From Methylobacterium frigidaeris (GTDB lineage Bacteria; Pseudomonadota; Alphaproteobacteria; Rhizobiales; Beijerinckiaceae): a stretch of DNA of 42,262 nucleotides. Location: the NCBI RefSeq assembly GCF_022179185.1, contig NZ_BPQJ01000054.1, forward strand, positions 1-42,262. The letters run 5' to 3'. The position numbers and the translations under genes are program-made. How positions within the stretch are numbered: position 1 is the stretch's first letter; each line of letters begins with the position of its first letter. Under the pieces are notes generated by a model. It made no database searches, was not told the DNA's origin, and was given only the letters and a program-made list of their open reading frames with translations. This document shows, in pieces, positions 8,596-16,877 of the stretch.

Positions 8596-9732
8596 GTGCA
8601 CTGACTCATTCGGATGGTGCAGCGTTGCCGTTGACGGCATCGAGGATGGCGGCGGCCGGCTTGGTCCAGACGAAGGGCTTCGGCCTGCCGTTGTGCTCGG
8701 CAATGTAGCGGTTGATCGCAGCCTGAAGGTCGACGATCCCGCTGAAGCTGCCCCGTTTCAGCCTGCGCCGGGTCAGGGCGGAGAAGAAGCCCTCGACCGC
8801 GTTCATCCATGAGGCCGAGGTCGGGGTGAAGTGGAAGATCCAGCGCGGATGCCGGGCCAGCCAGGCCCGTACCTTCGGGTGCTTGTGGGTGGCATAGTTG
8901 TCCAGGATCACGTGGATCATTTTGCCGGCCGGCACCGCCGCCTCGATGGTGTTGAGGAAGCGCAGGAACTCGTCGTGGCGGTGACGCTGCATGCAGCGCC
9001 CGATCACGGTGCCCTCCAGCACGTCGAGCGCGGCAAACAGCGTCGTGGTGCCGTGACAGACGTAATCGTGGGTCCGGGTTTCGGGACGACCTGGCGTGAC
9101 GGGTCGGCTTGGGCGGGTGCGCTCGAGGGCCTGGATCTGGCTCTTCTCGTCGAGCGAGAGCACGACGGCGTGGCGCGGCGGATCCATGTAGAGCCCGACG
9201 ATGTCCTCGACCTTCTCGGCGAAGGCCGGATCGTTCGAGCGCTTGAAGCTGCGGACCCGATGCGGCTGGAGGCGGTGCGCGTCCCAGATGCGCTGGACCG
9301 AACGCAGGGAGATCCCGACGGCTTGCGCCAGGGCGCGGCCGGTCCAGTGGGTGACCTCACCGGGCGGCTCGGAGCAGGTCAGCGCCAGCACCTCGGCGAC
9401 GGTGTCGGTGGAGTGAGGCGGCTTGCCGGGCGGGCGGGTTTTGTCGCGCAACAGTCCCTCGACGCCTTCTTCGGCGTATCGCTGTTGCCAGCGCCAGACG
9501 GCCGGCTGGCTGACGCCGGCCTGCTGGGCGACGTCGAGGACGGAGAGGCGTTCGGCCGAGAGCAGGACGATGCGGGCGCGCTGGATGTGCTTGAGGGGCT
9601 GCGCCCGATCGGCGACGATGGCGGACAGGTGCGCCAGGTCGGCGGCGCTGGGGATCACGCAGACAGTCTGAGCCATGCCTCAGACTCGCACGGCTTACGC
9701 CTCTTGTGAATCCTCTGAATGCGTCAATGCAC
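8596..9732. mobile_element. IS630-family insertion sequence, complete
   Basis: A 1137-bp element. The ends are inverted repeats: left GTGCACTGACTCATTC and right, reverse-complemented, GTGCATTGACGCATTC, which differ at two positions. It is flanked by TA at 8594-8595 and 9733-9734, the target duplication expected of IS630/Tc1-mariner elements. It carries one transposase gene and appears capable of movement. Confidence 0.88.
8606..9676 (-). CDS. IS630-family transposase
   Basis: A 356-residue transposase with two N-terminal helix-turn-helix regions (LSVLDVAQQAGVSQPAVWRW near 45-65 and RALAQAVGISLRSVQRI near 113-129) and a DDE domain. The catalytic aspartates are in VLSLDEKSQ and VILDNYATHKH and the glutamate is in NAVEGFFSAL. 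The full-length frame has no interruption and sits inside matching terminal repeats. The C-terminal motif RPKPFVWTK is shared with the fragment at the left edge of the window, showing at least two related copies in this genome. Confidence 0.95.
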   Translation of the reverse strand: MAQTVCVIPSAADLAHLSAIVADRAQPLKHIQRARIVLLSAERLSVLDVAQQAGVSQPAVWRWQQRYAEEGVEGLLRDKTRPPGKPPHSTDTVAEVLALTCSEPPGEVTHWTGRALAQAVGISLRSVQRIWDAHRLQPHRVRSFKRSNDPAFAEKVEDIVGLYMDPPRHAVVLSLDEKSQIQALERTRPSRPVTPGRPETRTHDYVCHGTTTLFAALDVLEGTVIGRCMQRHRHDEFLRFLNTIEAAVPAGKMIHVILDNYATHKHPKVRAWLARHPRWIFHFTPTSASWMNAVEGFFSALTRRRLKRGSFSGIVDLQAAINRYIAEHNGRPKPFVWTKPAAAILDAVNGNAAPSE

Positions 9733-9734
9733 TA

Positions 9735-10154
9735 GCTGCGCAAGGGCGAGAGTGGTTCCACCCGCATGCATTGGGACGTACCGGAAGGTGGCTCGGGAGG
9801 TGGCGACATGGTTCACGTGCGAGCGCATCGGGGCTGTCGCTATAGAGGGCAGCACGCCCTCGGTAAACGCCGCATCCGCTCAACAGCACACCGACAACCT
9901 GGCGCAAACCGCCATGCTCGGAGGTCTTCTGGTTTGAGTGGGACCACATGGGCTCGTCGCTCAGCTCAGCGGTTCGGGTGAGCAGCTGGTCCTCAGAGTT
10001 CAAGTCGAGATGCGAGCCTCGGCTCCTAGGCGGGCTGTGAGAAGCGGAACTGTTTCACGCCCTCGTGCGATTACTAACTTAGTTTAATCCAGGGCTGTCG
10101 CGGATCGGGAGGCGTTGTGCCGAGCGGCCTCCTCACCCCGCATCGACCGCCACC
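9735..10154. other. Intergenic stretch between IS630 and the MFS gene
   Basis: About 420 bases with no gene that can be supported on either strand. Short frames read as arginine/histidine-rich nonsense. It probably contains the right-hand flank of the IS630 insertion site and the promoter (or lost 5' end) of the MFS gene. Confidence 0.5.
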
Positions 10155-11393
10155 ATGCTCGCCACTACGCACCTCGGCCTCATCAACACCTTCATCGGCG
10201 ACATCCAAGGTGGTCTCGGACCATTCCTTGGTACTTGGCTCGCCAAGACCGATGGTTGGTCACCGGCCCGCGTCGGGTTGGTGACGACGCTGGTGGGTGT
10301 CGGTGGCCTCTTCCTCAGCGGACCGGCCGGTGCCTTGGTTGATCGGGTCGGACGCCCGCGCCTGCTCATTGCGGTCGCCTGCACGGCCATCCTCGGTGGT
10401 ACCCTCCTCGTTCTACCGGCCCAGTCGTTCCTCACCGTCTTCACAGCCCAGATGCTCGCAGCAGCTGGCGGGATCCTGCTGCTGCCCGCTGTGACGGAAC
10501 TCACGCTCGGCATCGTCGGCAAGGATCGCTTCCCCAAGCAGCACGGTCGCAACCAAGCCTATAATCACCTCGGCATCCTGATCGCCGCCGGTCTCATCAG
10601 CTTCGGCACCGAGCATCTCGGGCCGGCGGTGGCTTTCTGGGTGCTCGCGGCTATGGCGGTGCTGGCCATCGTTGCCACCCTGACCACGCCGGGTCACTGC
10701 TACAACGGGCGCCGGGCCGTCGGCTGGAAGGAGGATGATCCAGACGACAAGCCGGAGCGGGCTAAAACCCGCAGCGTCCTCTCCAGCCGCAAGCTCATGG
10801 TCCTGGCGCTCGCTCTTGCCTTGTTCAACCTCGGCAATGGGGGGATGCTGACCTTGCTCGGGCAGAAGCTCGTCGCGGCCGGGAGCGATGCCACGGCCTG
10901 GACGGCCCGCTACGTCATGGTGGCACAGCTCGTGATGATCCCGGTGGCGCTGCTCGCCGGCTCGCTCGCCGACAAGCGCGGCCGGCGCAAGCTCCTGCTT
11001 GTGGCACTTGCGGCTTTGCCGGTGCGAGCTGCCCTGTCCGCCTTCATCGACGACCCACTCTGGTTGATCTCGGCCGAAATCCTGGATGGAGTTGCCTCCG
11101 GCATCGTCGGTGTCGCCGTTCCGGTGGTCGTGACCGACCTGACTTGGAGTTCGGGTCGGACACAAACAGCGCTCGGCACCGTTAACGCGGTGCAGGGCAT
11201 CGGAGGCGCGCTGTCAGCCTGGTACGGCGGGGTTGCACAATCGCTGGTTGGCTGGACCGGAGCATTCCTGGCACTCAGTGCTCCGGCCCTTGTGGCCCTG
11301 GCACTGGTTGTCTGGCTCGATGCCACGACAGAGCCTGGTCGCCGCACCCGGCGGCGCGAGCGGACCAAGGCTACATCCCTGCAGCCCGCTTGA
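10155..11393 (+). CDS. Major facilitator superfamily transporter
   Basis: A 412-residue membrane protein with about 11-12 hydrophobic segments. It has the MFS loop 2-3 motif LVDRVGRPRLL (about residues 61-71), a central cytoplasmic loop (GWKEDDPDDKPERAKTR, about 195-211) and the repeated loop motif GSLADKRGRRKLL (about 270-282). The opening DIQGGLGPFLGTWLAKTDGWSPARVGLV matches a group of alphaproteobacterial MFS proteins usually preceded by 15-20 more residues. The ATG at 10155 has no visible ribosome site and no in-frame start lies just upstream, so the 5' end may have been trimmed. The substrate is unknown. The C-terminus is basic and cytoplasmic. Confidence 0.85.
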   Translation: MLATTHLGLINTFIGDIQGGLGPFLGTWLAKTDGWSPARVGLVTTLVGVGGLFLSGPAGALVDRVGRPRLLIAVACTAILGGTLLVLPAQSFLTVFTAQMLAAAGGILLLPAVTELTLGIVGKDRFPKQHGRNQAYNHLGILIAAGLISFGTEHLGPAVAFWVLAAMAVLAIVATLTTPGHCYNGRRAVGWKEDDPDDKPERAKTRSVLSSRKLMVLALALALFNLGNGGMLTLLGQKLVAAGSDATAWTARYVMVAQLVMIPVALLAGSLADKRGRRKLLLVALAALPVRAALSAFIDDPLWLISAEILDGVASGIVGVAVPVVVTDLTWSSGRTQTALGTVNAVQGIGGALSAWYGGVAQSLVGWTGAFLALSAPALVALALVVWLDATTEPGRRTRRRERTKATSLQPA

Positions 11394-11719
11394 GCTCAGG
11401 ACAGGCTCGCTCATACAAAGGACGGAAGGGCTAAAAACAGAGCAATTCCAACCTGTTCAACCTGTAGATGTAATAAAGGGTTCTACGCTCTGCTTTAGCT
11501 CCGCGTGGGCTGAGAAGCGAGAAGGTTGGCTGGAGCGCGTTAAGGCTGTCTGCCAGCGACAGCGGGGTTGGGGGCGAAATCCGGACAGTGCCCTACCCAG
11601 TACCCTTGAGGAGGCGTGAGAGCCTGGCCAGAAGGGCTCGAGCGGGCTGCTGGTGTAGGATCCCAAAGCAAAGGAATGCGTTCATCTCTTCACCGTGTGG
11701 CGCACAAGAGTCGTGCCTC
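11394..11719. other. Intergenic stretch with no recognisable gene
   Basis: About 325 bases after the MFS stop. Short frames on both strands lack family signals. Nothing else was identified. Confidence 0.4.
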
Positions 11720-12055
11720 GTGTTGTCGGCCTTCGCCTATTTGCCCCTTGCCGGGCTGTTCATCGTCGGCTTGGTCACCATCAATTGGCTTGAGCCGTGG
11801 GCCGATTTGGTGAGTGGAGTACTCGGAGCCATGGCTCTAGGACTTGCCGCCTTTATTGCGTCTCTTTCGGCGAGTTCCCAGGCGTTGGAAATCATCGCGA
11901 GCCGTGCCGACCCGATGGGCTCGACGTTCATTTTGGCCAGCCACTCGGATCTGTCCGCTGAGCGCGGCTGCCACCTTGAAACGGGTCGGCATCAAGCTCG
12001 TCCTCACAAGATGACCCGTTGCGTGATCCCACGGAGCAGCCGAGTTGCGCCGTGA
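11720..12055 (+). CDS. Possible small membrane protein
   Basis: From a GTG at 11720 the frame gives LSAFAYLPLAGLFIVGLVTINWL, then SGVLGAMALGLAAFIASLSASS: two good transmembrane segments followed by a charged part. The first 65 residues have codon use similar to nearby real genes. Beyond about residue 75 (after DPMGSTFILAS) the sequence turns histidine/arginine-rich and is probably out of frame or non-coding. The gene may therefore be degraded at its 3' end. No family is recognised and there is no strong ribosome site. Confidence 0.3.
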   Translation: MLSAFAYLPLAGLFIVGLVTINWLEPWADLVSGVLGAMALGLAAFIASLSASSQALEIIASRADPMGSTFILASHSDLSAERGCHLETGRHQARPHKMTRCVIPRSSRVAP

Positions 12056-12215
12056 GCCGACCCTCAGCATGTCCGACTCGGACCGCTACTCTTGACCCCG
12101 AGAGACCATTCAATGCTTCGTCAACGACCATCCGGCGCAGGAGCATAGCCTCTCCGCTGACGCCCTACCGCTTACATCGGGGCCACCTGCTCGATGCTGA
12201 GGAGTTCGTAACACG

Positions 12216-12548
12216 GTGAGCAGGATGAAGACGGCGCTCGACAGGTTCACGGTCAAAGGTCGGGAAACCAGTATCCGCGTGCGCCAGGAGCGAGCCAGGC
12301 AACGTGCCGCCGATCTAGCGCCGGTCATCGAGGAGATCCGGGGAGGCGCCACGACGTTACAGGCCATTGCTAAGGCACTGAACGCTCGTGATATCCCGGC
12401 CCCTCGTGGTGGCCATTGGACCCCTGTACAGGTCAGCCGGCTTCTCACTTACGCGGCAGCCGTTCATGATGACGGCCCGGTTTTCGAGGGGGATGCTCTC
12501 GCCGGGCCGTCAGTGACTCCCGTCGAGCAGCGGGCAAGACAGGAGTGA
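12216..12548 (+). CDS. Serine-recombinase C-terminal-like small protein
   Basis: A 110-residue protein. The segment AADLAPVIEEIRGGATTLQAIAKALNARDIPAPRGGHWTPVQVSRLL (about 32-78) matches the helical 'recombinase' region that follows the catalytic domain in resolvase/invertase-type serine recombinases. There ARGIPTxRGGxWxxxxVxRVL is the usual motif. The catalytic serine domain is absent and the preceding DNA does not encode it. This is either a remnant of a recombinase or one of the free-standing small DNA-binding proteins built from this module, which occur in Methylobacterium. The preceding GAGCAGG is a possible ribosome site. Confidence 0.55.
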   Translation: MSRMKTALDRFTVKGRETSIRVRQERARQRAADLAPVIEEIRGGATTLQAIAKALNARDIPAPRGGHWTPVQVSRLLTYAAAVHDDGPVFEGDALAGPSVTPVEQRARQE

Positions 12549-13190
12549 CGCTGCTGTAAATACCGCAGTCGTCGCGGCTTCCCAGCTGGTGTGATCGCTT
12601 GATCAAGTGGCAGGCCAGGACACATCAGGAAGCTGTTCAGACTGCACCGGCCCGGTCTGCCTGTCGCACGAGGTTGCGGGGGCGATCGCCAGCACAATGG
12701 CTTTAGGAGTAGCACATTCTAAACTGCAGGTAAAAGCACCCGGGAAGAGAGAACGCATGATAAGAGCGAGTATGGCGCAGTCAAATGCCAACCCTCCTCC
12801 ACAAGAAGTCTCAACACCAGCTCGCCAATGCGCGGCCGGCAATTATCATCCATGCTTCGTACCCTTTGTGCCCGTGAGTTATAGCTCGACCCTGGCGTTG
12901 TTCTGACACATGGCGGCCCTGGCGCAGCGTGGACGCGATAGAGGCGGCGTGAATTTTGGAAGGTAGTTCCTCGCGGGGCGGTGCGGCGCAATGCGCAGCA
13001 CTTCAGCGCGATACGCACCAGTAACGCCTCACCAATCAATATTCGGTTGTGACCCGGGCGAGGCTCGACGCTAGCTCGTCCTTGCGTGTGGCTTTGATAC
13101 CTCGTGCGCGCCCGAGACTATCAGCTCGAGCTCGCATGGGCGGCAACAGAGGGGTTGTTGCGGCGCTCATTCAGGCGTGTTGGGTAGCCT
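12549..13190. other. Intergenic stretch with no recognisable gene
   Basis: About 640 bases of mixed base composition, AT-richer around 12700-12900. No frame on either strand shows a family signal, a convincing ribosome site or sustained coding-like codon use. It probably represents decayed sequence between mobile elements. Confidence 0.45.
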
Positions 13191-13310
13191 TCAGGCCGCC
13201 GATACGCTGGCAACGAACTCCTGAATGGCATGACGCAGGCGAGCCGCCTCGGCGGTCACGTCCGAAGCGGAGCGGCGCACACCATCAATCGATTCCGCGG
13301 TGCGCTTCAT
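13191..13310 (-). pseudogene. Methyl-accepting chemotaxis protein, C-terminal scrap
   Basis: Leftward frame reading MKRTAESIDGVRRSASDVTAEAA and ending LRHAIQEFVASVSAA before a stop at 13191-13193. The heptad pattern with 'GVRRSASDVTAEAARLRHAIQEFVASV' is the classic last helix of chemotaxis receptors in Rhizobiales. The conserved hairpin tip and everything upstream are absent. Reading further upstream in frame gives unrelated residues and then a TAA at the IS5 target site. The receptor was therefore already broken before or when the IS arrived. Confidence 0.6.
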
Positions 13311-13367
13311 CCCGCCGCGAGCCACTCCAACGCTCAAGGCTGAGCTCCGCGGAAGCGGAGCCACTTA

Positions 13368-14227
13368 GAGCGCCTAACAGAACGGCACGATCGGGTCGGT
13401 TGGGCGTTGTCTGGTATGGCTCGCCCGCTTCTACCCGACGATCTCTGGGCTGCGATCGCCCTGCTTCTGCCGCCACACCCGCCTCGCCCCAAGGGTGGGC
13501 GTCCCCGGTTGGACGATCGCGCCGCCCTGACGGGCATCCTGTTCGTGCTGCGCTCGGGCATCCCCTGGGAGATGCTGCCGGCCGAGATGAACTGCGGCTG
13601 CGGCATGAGCTGCTGGCGCCGGCTGCGCGACTGGCAGGCCGCCGGTGTGTGGCGGCGCCTGCATCAGGTGCTACTCGAGCGCCTACATGCGGCGGGTGAG
13701 ATCGACTGGAGCCGAGCGAGCGTCGACAGCGCGAGCGTGCCGGCGAAAAAAGGGGGTCTGCCACCGGCCCGAACCCGACGGACCGGGGCAAGGCCGGCAC
13801 CAAGCGCCATCTCATCACCGACGCGCGCGGCACGCCGCTCGGCCTCGTTCTGACCAGCGCCAACTGCCACGACAGCCCGCTGATGGCCCCGACGCTGGAC
13901 GCGATCCCGCCTGTGCGTAGCGGGCGGCGGGGACGCCCGCGCCGGCGGCCCGACAAGCTGCACGCCGACAAGGCTTACGACGCCAGAGTGCGGCGGCAGG
14001 AGTGCCGGGAGCGCGGGATCAGGCCGCGGATTGCCCGACGCGGCATCGAGAGAAGTGACCGGCTCGGACGGCATCGCTGGGTGGTCGAGCGCAGCCACGC
14101 CTGGTTCAACCGCGCCCGCCGATTGCCCATCCGCTATGAGCGCCGCGCCGACATCTACGAAGCCTTCACATTCCTGCAGGCCAGTCTCATCACGCTCCAC
14201 CAGATCGAGCGGTTCTGTTAGGCGCTC
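13368..14227. mobile_element. IS5-family insertion sequence (IS427-like), complete
   Basis: An 860-bp element. The ends start with a perfect 16-bp inverted repeat, GAGCGCCTAACAGAAC (13368-13383 and 14212-14227), which continues with two mismatches to about 25 bp. TTA stands on both sides (13365-13367 and 14228-14230) and is the likely target duplication. The transposase is encoded in two overlapping frames. Confidence 0.88.
13416..14221 (+). CDS. IS5-family transposase made by -1 frameshift (orfA/orfB)
   Basis: The first frame runs from the ATG at 13416 (MARPLLPDDLW) through the DUF4096-like N-terminal domain (GGRPRLDDRAALTGILFVLRSG, then IPWEMLP) to SVDSASVPAKKGG. The second continues ATGPNPTDRGKAGTKRHLITD to the stop at 14221. 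The switch needs a -1 shift exactly at the run of six A followed by five G (13746-13756), which is a classic A-AAA-AAG slippery site. The catalytic residues are spread over both parts: first aspartate in SVDSASV, second in LHADKAYD, glutamate in WVVERSHAW. Many IS5/IS427 elements use such programmed shifts, so the gene is probably functional and not broken. Confidence 0.85.
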
Positions 14228-14230
14228 TTA

Positions 14231-14785
14231 GTGAAACTCGTACATCCAGCCGAACAACAGCCAGCATGGAACCAACATAGGCGCTGCCTGTTGCGTTGTG
14301 CAGCACAGCATGTCCGCCGAGGAGCCACCGTGATTGGACCTGCAGAAATTGAAGATATGATGCTGGAGTATGCCGGTGCACAGGCGGCAGCTGGCAACTC
14401 CGAGCTATCTGGGTCTCCACATGGGCTGCTGGCGAGCTGGTCGTGGGTGCTCGGATCCCCTGGTAATCAAAGCCGAACGCACCTCCGCGATACGAAGGCT
14501 CCTGGGGTGGCATGGCTGTTTTGGCCTCAGCCGCAATCACCAGAATGATGAGAAGCTGATTGTGCACCGCGGTCACATAGTTGAACCTTGAGCGTGACGA
14601 TTGATGAAATATGACATGACTTTTTTGGAGTAAAACGATTCACTTAGACTTGAAAATACTTAAACCGCAACAACATAGGTGCAACGCACCAAATGAACCT
14701 ACTTGGCTCACGGTCTGGGTGCAGCGTTCACGTTGTATTTGGTAAGTGATTTAAGTAGACATGTGAAGAAGATGGGGCAGACGAC
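14231..14785. other. Intergenic stretch upstream of the phasin gene
   Basis: About 555 bases. The part at 14590-14700 is clearly AT-richer and probably holds the phasin promoter. No gene is supported on either strand in the rest. Confidence 0.45.
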
Positions 14786-15256
14786 ATGAGTAAAATTGCT
14801 GATCTCAGCCAGAATGCTGCTGAAAACGCCAAGCAGATTGTGCAGAAGAACGTCGAGACACCCTCTCAGCAGGCCCGCGAGGCCGCTGATCGCTTCACCC
14901 GCACGCTCGGCTTCACCGGGCAGGACAGCGAGCGCCTCGCACACCAGTCCAAGCAGAACCTCGAAGCCGTCACGCGCTGCGGCATGGTTCTGACCCAGGC
15001 CATACAGGATGCCTCGCGGATCTGGTTCGAGCTGGGTCAGAAGCAGTGGCAGCGCAACCTCGACGGACTCAATAAGCTGATGCGCGCGACCTCCGTGCAG
15101 GAGTTCACCGCAATCCAAAGCGAGCTGGTCCGCGAGGGGCTGCAGCAGATGGTGCAGGACAGCAAGGCCATCGCCGAGGGCTCGGTCCGCGCGGTCGAGG
15201 AGGCCAGCAAGGCCTTCTCCGGCCTTGCCCAGCAGAGCTCCGCGCTCACCCGCTGA
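14786..15256 (+). CDS. Phasin family protein (PHA granule-associated)
   Basis: A 156-residue all-helical, amphipathic protein starting MSKIADLSQNAAENAKQIVQKN. The phasin_2-type pattern is present: QQAREAADRFTRTLGFTGQDSERLAHQSKQNLEAVTRCG, then WFELGQKQWQRNLDGLNKLMRATSVQEFTAIQSELVREGLQQM. Phasins coat polyhydroxyalkanoate granules and influence their number and size. No PHA synthase or depolymerase gene is nearby, so this is an unlinked or extra phasin. A strong 10-bp hairpin follows nine bases after the stop, and a small gene of a type often seen next to phasins lies about 110 bases downstream. Confidence 0.88.
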   Translation: MSKIADLSQNAAENAKQIVQKNVETPSQQAREAADRFTRTLGFTGQDSERLAHQSKQNLEAVTRCGMVLTQAIQDASRIWFELGQKQWQRNLDGLNKLMRATSVQEFTAIQSELVREGLQQMVQDSKAIAEGSVRAVEEASKAFSGLAQQSSALTR

Positions 15257-15264
15257 GGCGCCTA

Positions 15265-15292
15265 GCGCCCCGAGCCGCACACCTCGGGGCGC
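15265..15292 (+). terminator. Hairpin terminator after the phasin gene
   Basis: GCGCCCCGAG (15265-15274) pairs perfectly with CTCGGGGCGC (15283-15292) over an 8-base loop. It starts eight bases past the phasin stop. There is no T-run after it, as is common in GC-rich genomes. Confidence 0.65.
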
Positions 15293-15344
15293 GCCAACCC
15301 CTTCGAGGGGCGGTCGCCTCTTCTCCTGCCTCCCACGCGGGCGC

Positions 15345-15362
15345 CCGCACCGCGCGGTGCGG
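15345..15362. promoter_or_regulatory. 18-bp perfect palindrome before the split small gene
   Basis: CCGCACCGCGCGGTGCGG is self-complementary over its full 18 bases. Its right end overlaps the GGAG ribosome site (15361-15364) of the gene starting at 15371. It could act as an operator or a translation-masking hairpin. Confidence 0.35.
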
Positions 15363-15370
15363 AGTACCCC

Positions 15371-15648
15371 ATGTACGCCCCCTTCTTCCTCCTCAACTCG
15401 ACGATGCTGGCCCGCGAGGCCCAGAGGGTGATCGAGCTCCGGCTCGTCAGGCTGGCCGGGGGCGGCGGGACGGCCGCGCGGAGGCAACCTTGATGATCAT
15501 CGAGAAGATCGGGGTCGCCGTCGAGGCGGCCGAGACGCTGATGAGCGGCGGCTCGCCCTCGACGGTCGTGTCCCGCTACCGCGAGCACGTAGCCGCAGAA
15601 CACCAGGCGCCTGATCGCCCGGTCGCTCGCAGAGCTCCCCGTCCGTGA
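15371..15648 (+). pseudogene. Phasin-associated small protein, split by a frameshift
   Basis: The first frame, from ATG 15371 (ribosome site GGAG six bases before), reads MYAPFFLLNSTMLAREAQRV, then IELRLVRLAGGGGTAARRQP and stops at 15493. A second frame begins where it ends and reads AEATLMIIEKIGVAVEAAETLMSGG, then SPSTVVSRYREHVAAEHQAP to 15648. Joined, they give the layout of a small alphaproteobacterial protein often found with phasins (LLN..LLA.E.QRVIELRL.KLA..G..A..EA.LM..EK..A..EA..TL..GGS...V...YR.HV). The break lies in a G-run (about 15452-15470), so either a one-base deletion/insertion, a sequence error, or TGATG-coupled translation of two pieces is possible. Confidence 0.5.
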
Positions 15649-15715
15649 CACGCGGCCTCGCGTCGGATCGATCCCGTTGATCAGGCGGGATGCCCCCAAC
15701 AGATAGGCCTTCACC

Positions 15716-16690
15716 GTGACGCAGCCATCCAACACGCGCAGCTGGCTCGCCCCGACCCTGCTGGGAGCGGCAGCCGCGCTCGGAGCTTCAGCCCTCTATG
15801 CGGTTGCCAAGACGCGCGAGGCGGAACGGCGCCACCCGCCAATCGGCCGCTTCATGACCGTCGACGGCGTGCGCCTGCACTACCTCGAGCGCGGCCGCGG
15901 CGAGCCGCTGGTGCTCATCCACGGCAACGGCACCATGATCCAGGACTTCCTGGTCAGCGGCGTCGTCGACGCGTTAGCCGAGCGCCACCGGGTAATCCTC
16001 ATCGACCGGCCCGGCTACGGCTACAGCGAGCGGCCGCGCGCCCTATGGACGCCGCGAGCTCACGCGACGCTGTTCGAGAAGGCGCTGCGGCGGCTCGGCG
16101 TCACGCAGGCGGTGGTGCTCGGCCACTCGTGGGGCAGCCTGGTCGCGGTCGCCCTCGCTCTGCAGGCGCCGCAGATGGTGCGTAGCTTGGTGCTGGCTTC
16201 CGGCTACTACTACCCGACGCTGCGCGCCGACGTGGTGCTGTTCTCGCCGCCGGCGATCCCGGTGCTCGGGGACGTGATGCGCTATACGGTGTCCCCGGTG
16301 GTGTCGCGGCTGATCCTGCCGGGCTTGATCAAGGCGATGTTCGCGCCAGCCCCGGTGCCGGAGCGCTTCGACGAGGAGTTCCCGAGGGACCTCATGCTGC
16401 GCCCGTCTCAGCTGCGGGCTTCGGCGGAGGACGCGGCGCTTATGACGCCGGTCACGGTGGAGCTTCACGAGCACTACCGCAACCTGAAGCTGCCGGTCGT
16501 GATCATCGCGGGGGCGGACGACCAGGTCGCCGACGTCGGCCGCCAGTCGGAGCGGCTGCACCGCGAGTTGCCGCAGAGCGCGTTGATCGTCGTTCCGGGC
16601 CTGGGGCACATGATCCACCACCTCGCCCCCGAGCAGGTGGTCAGGGCCGTCGAACAGGCTTCGGAGCACCCGCGCGCCAGAGCCGCCTGA
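15716..16690 (+). CDS. Membrane-anchored alpha/beta-fold hydrolase
   Basis: A 324-residue protein from a GTG start. An N-terminal hydrophobic segment (WLAPTLLGAAAALGASALYAV, about 10-30) acts as an anchor or uncleaved signal. The hydrolase core starts near residue 43 (RFMTVDGVRLHYLERG), has HGNGT as oxyanion loop, the nucleophile S138 in GHSWGS, the acid at D268/269 in GADDQV and H298 in GLGHMIH. The full triad is present, so it should be active. The substrate class (esterase, lipase-like or haloperoxidase-like) cannot be fixed from the sequence. Its neighbours are unrelated (phasin side and IS21). Confidence 0.85.
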   Translation: MTQPSNTRSWLAPTLLGAAAALGASALYAVAKTREAERRHPPIGRFMTVDGVRLHYLERGRGEPLVLIHGNGTMIQDFLVSGVVDALAERHRVILIDRPGYGYSERPRALWTPRAHATLFEKALRRLGVTQAVVLGHSWGSLVAVALALQAPQMVRSLVLASGYYYPTLRADVVLFSPPAIPVLGDVMRYTVSPVVSRLILPGLIKAMFAPAPVPERFDEEFPRDLMLRPSQLRASAEDAALMTPVTVELHEHYRNLKLPVVIIAGADDQVADVGRQSERLHRELPQSALIVVPGLGHMIHHLAPEQVVRAVEQASEHPRARAA

Positions 16691-16752
16691 GCCGGTCCGA
16701 GGAGCGGGGAGACAGCCTGTTCCGGCTCCCCATCCCCCGGTCCGCGGGGCGC

Positions 16753-16771
16753 GACCACGGCGGCCGTGGTC
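16753..16771. terminator. Hairpin between convergent genes
   Basis: GACCACGGC (16753-16761) and GCCGTGGTC (16763-16771) form a perfect 9-bp dyad. Before the IS21 insertion it lay just past the ends of two convergent genes, the hydrolase (rightward) and the response regulator (leftward), so it probably ended transcription of one or both. Confidence 0.45.
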
Positions 16772-16877
16772 AGCCCCTCTGTCACTTGCGCTCGGTCAGC
16801 TGTCAACGGGCCTGGAAGTCTCCGCGATTGTGGGCTTTCAAAATTCCCTGACCGGCGGGTTCGGCAGTGACCGGTGA

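Noticed and set aside
10413..11368. Leftward frames over the MFS transporter
   Set aside because: Antisense shadows; the plus strand has the MFS motifs and membrane segments.
14190..14576. Leftward 128-residue frame beginning MTAVHNQLLIILVIAAEA
   Set aside because: The hydrophobic start looked like a signal, but the frame runs into the IS5 terminal repeat and shows no family or codon support.
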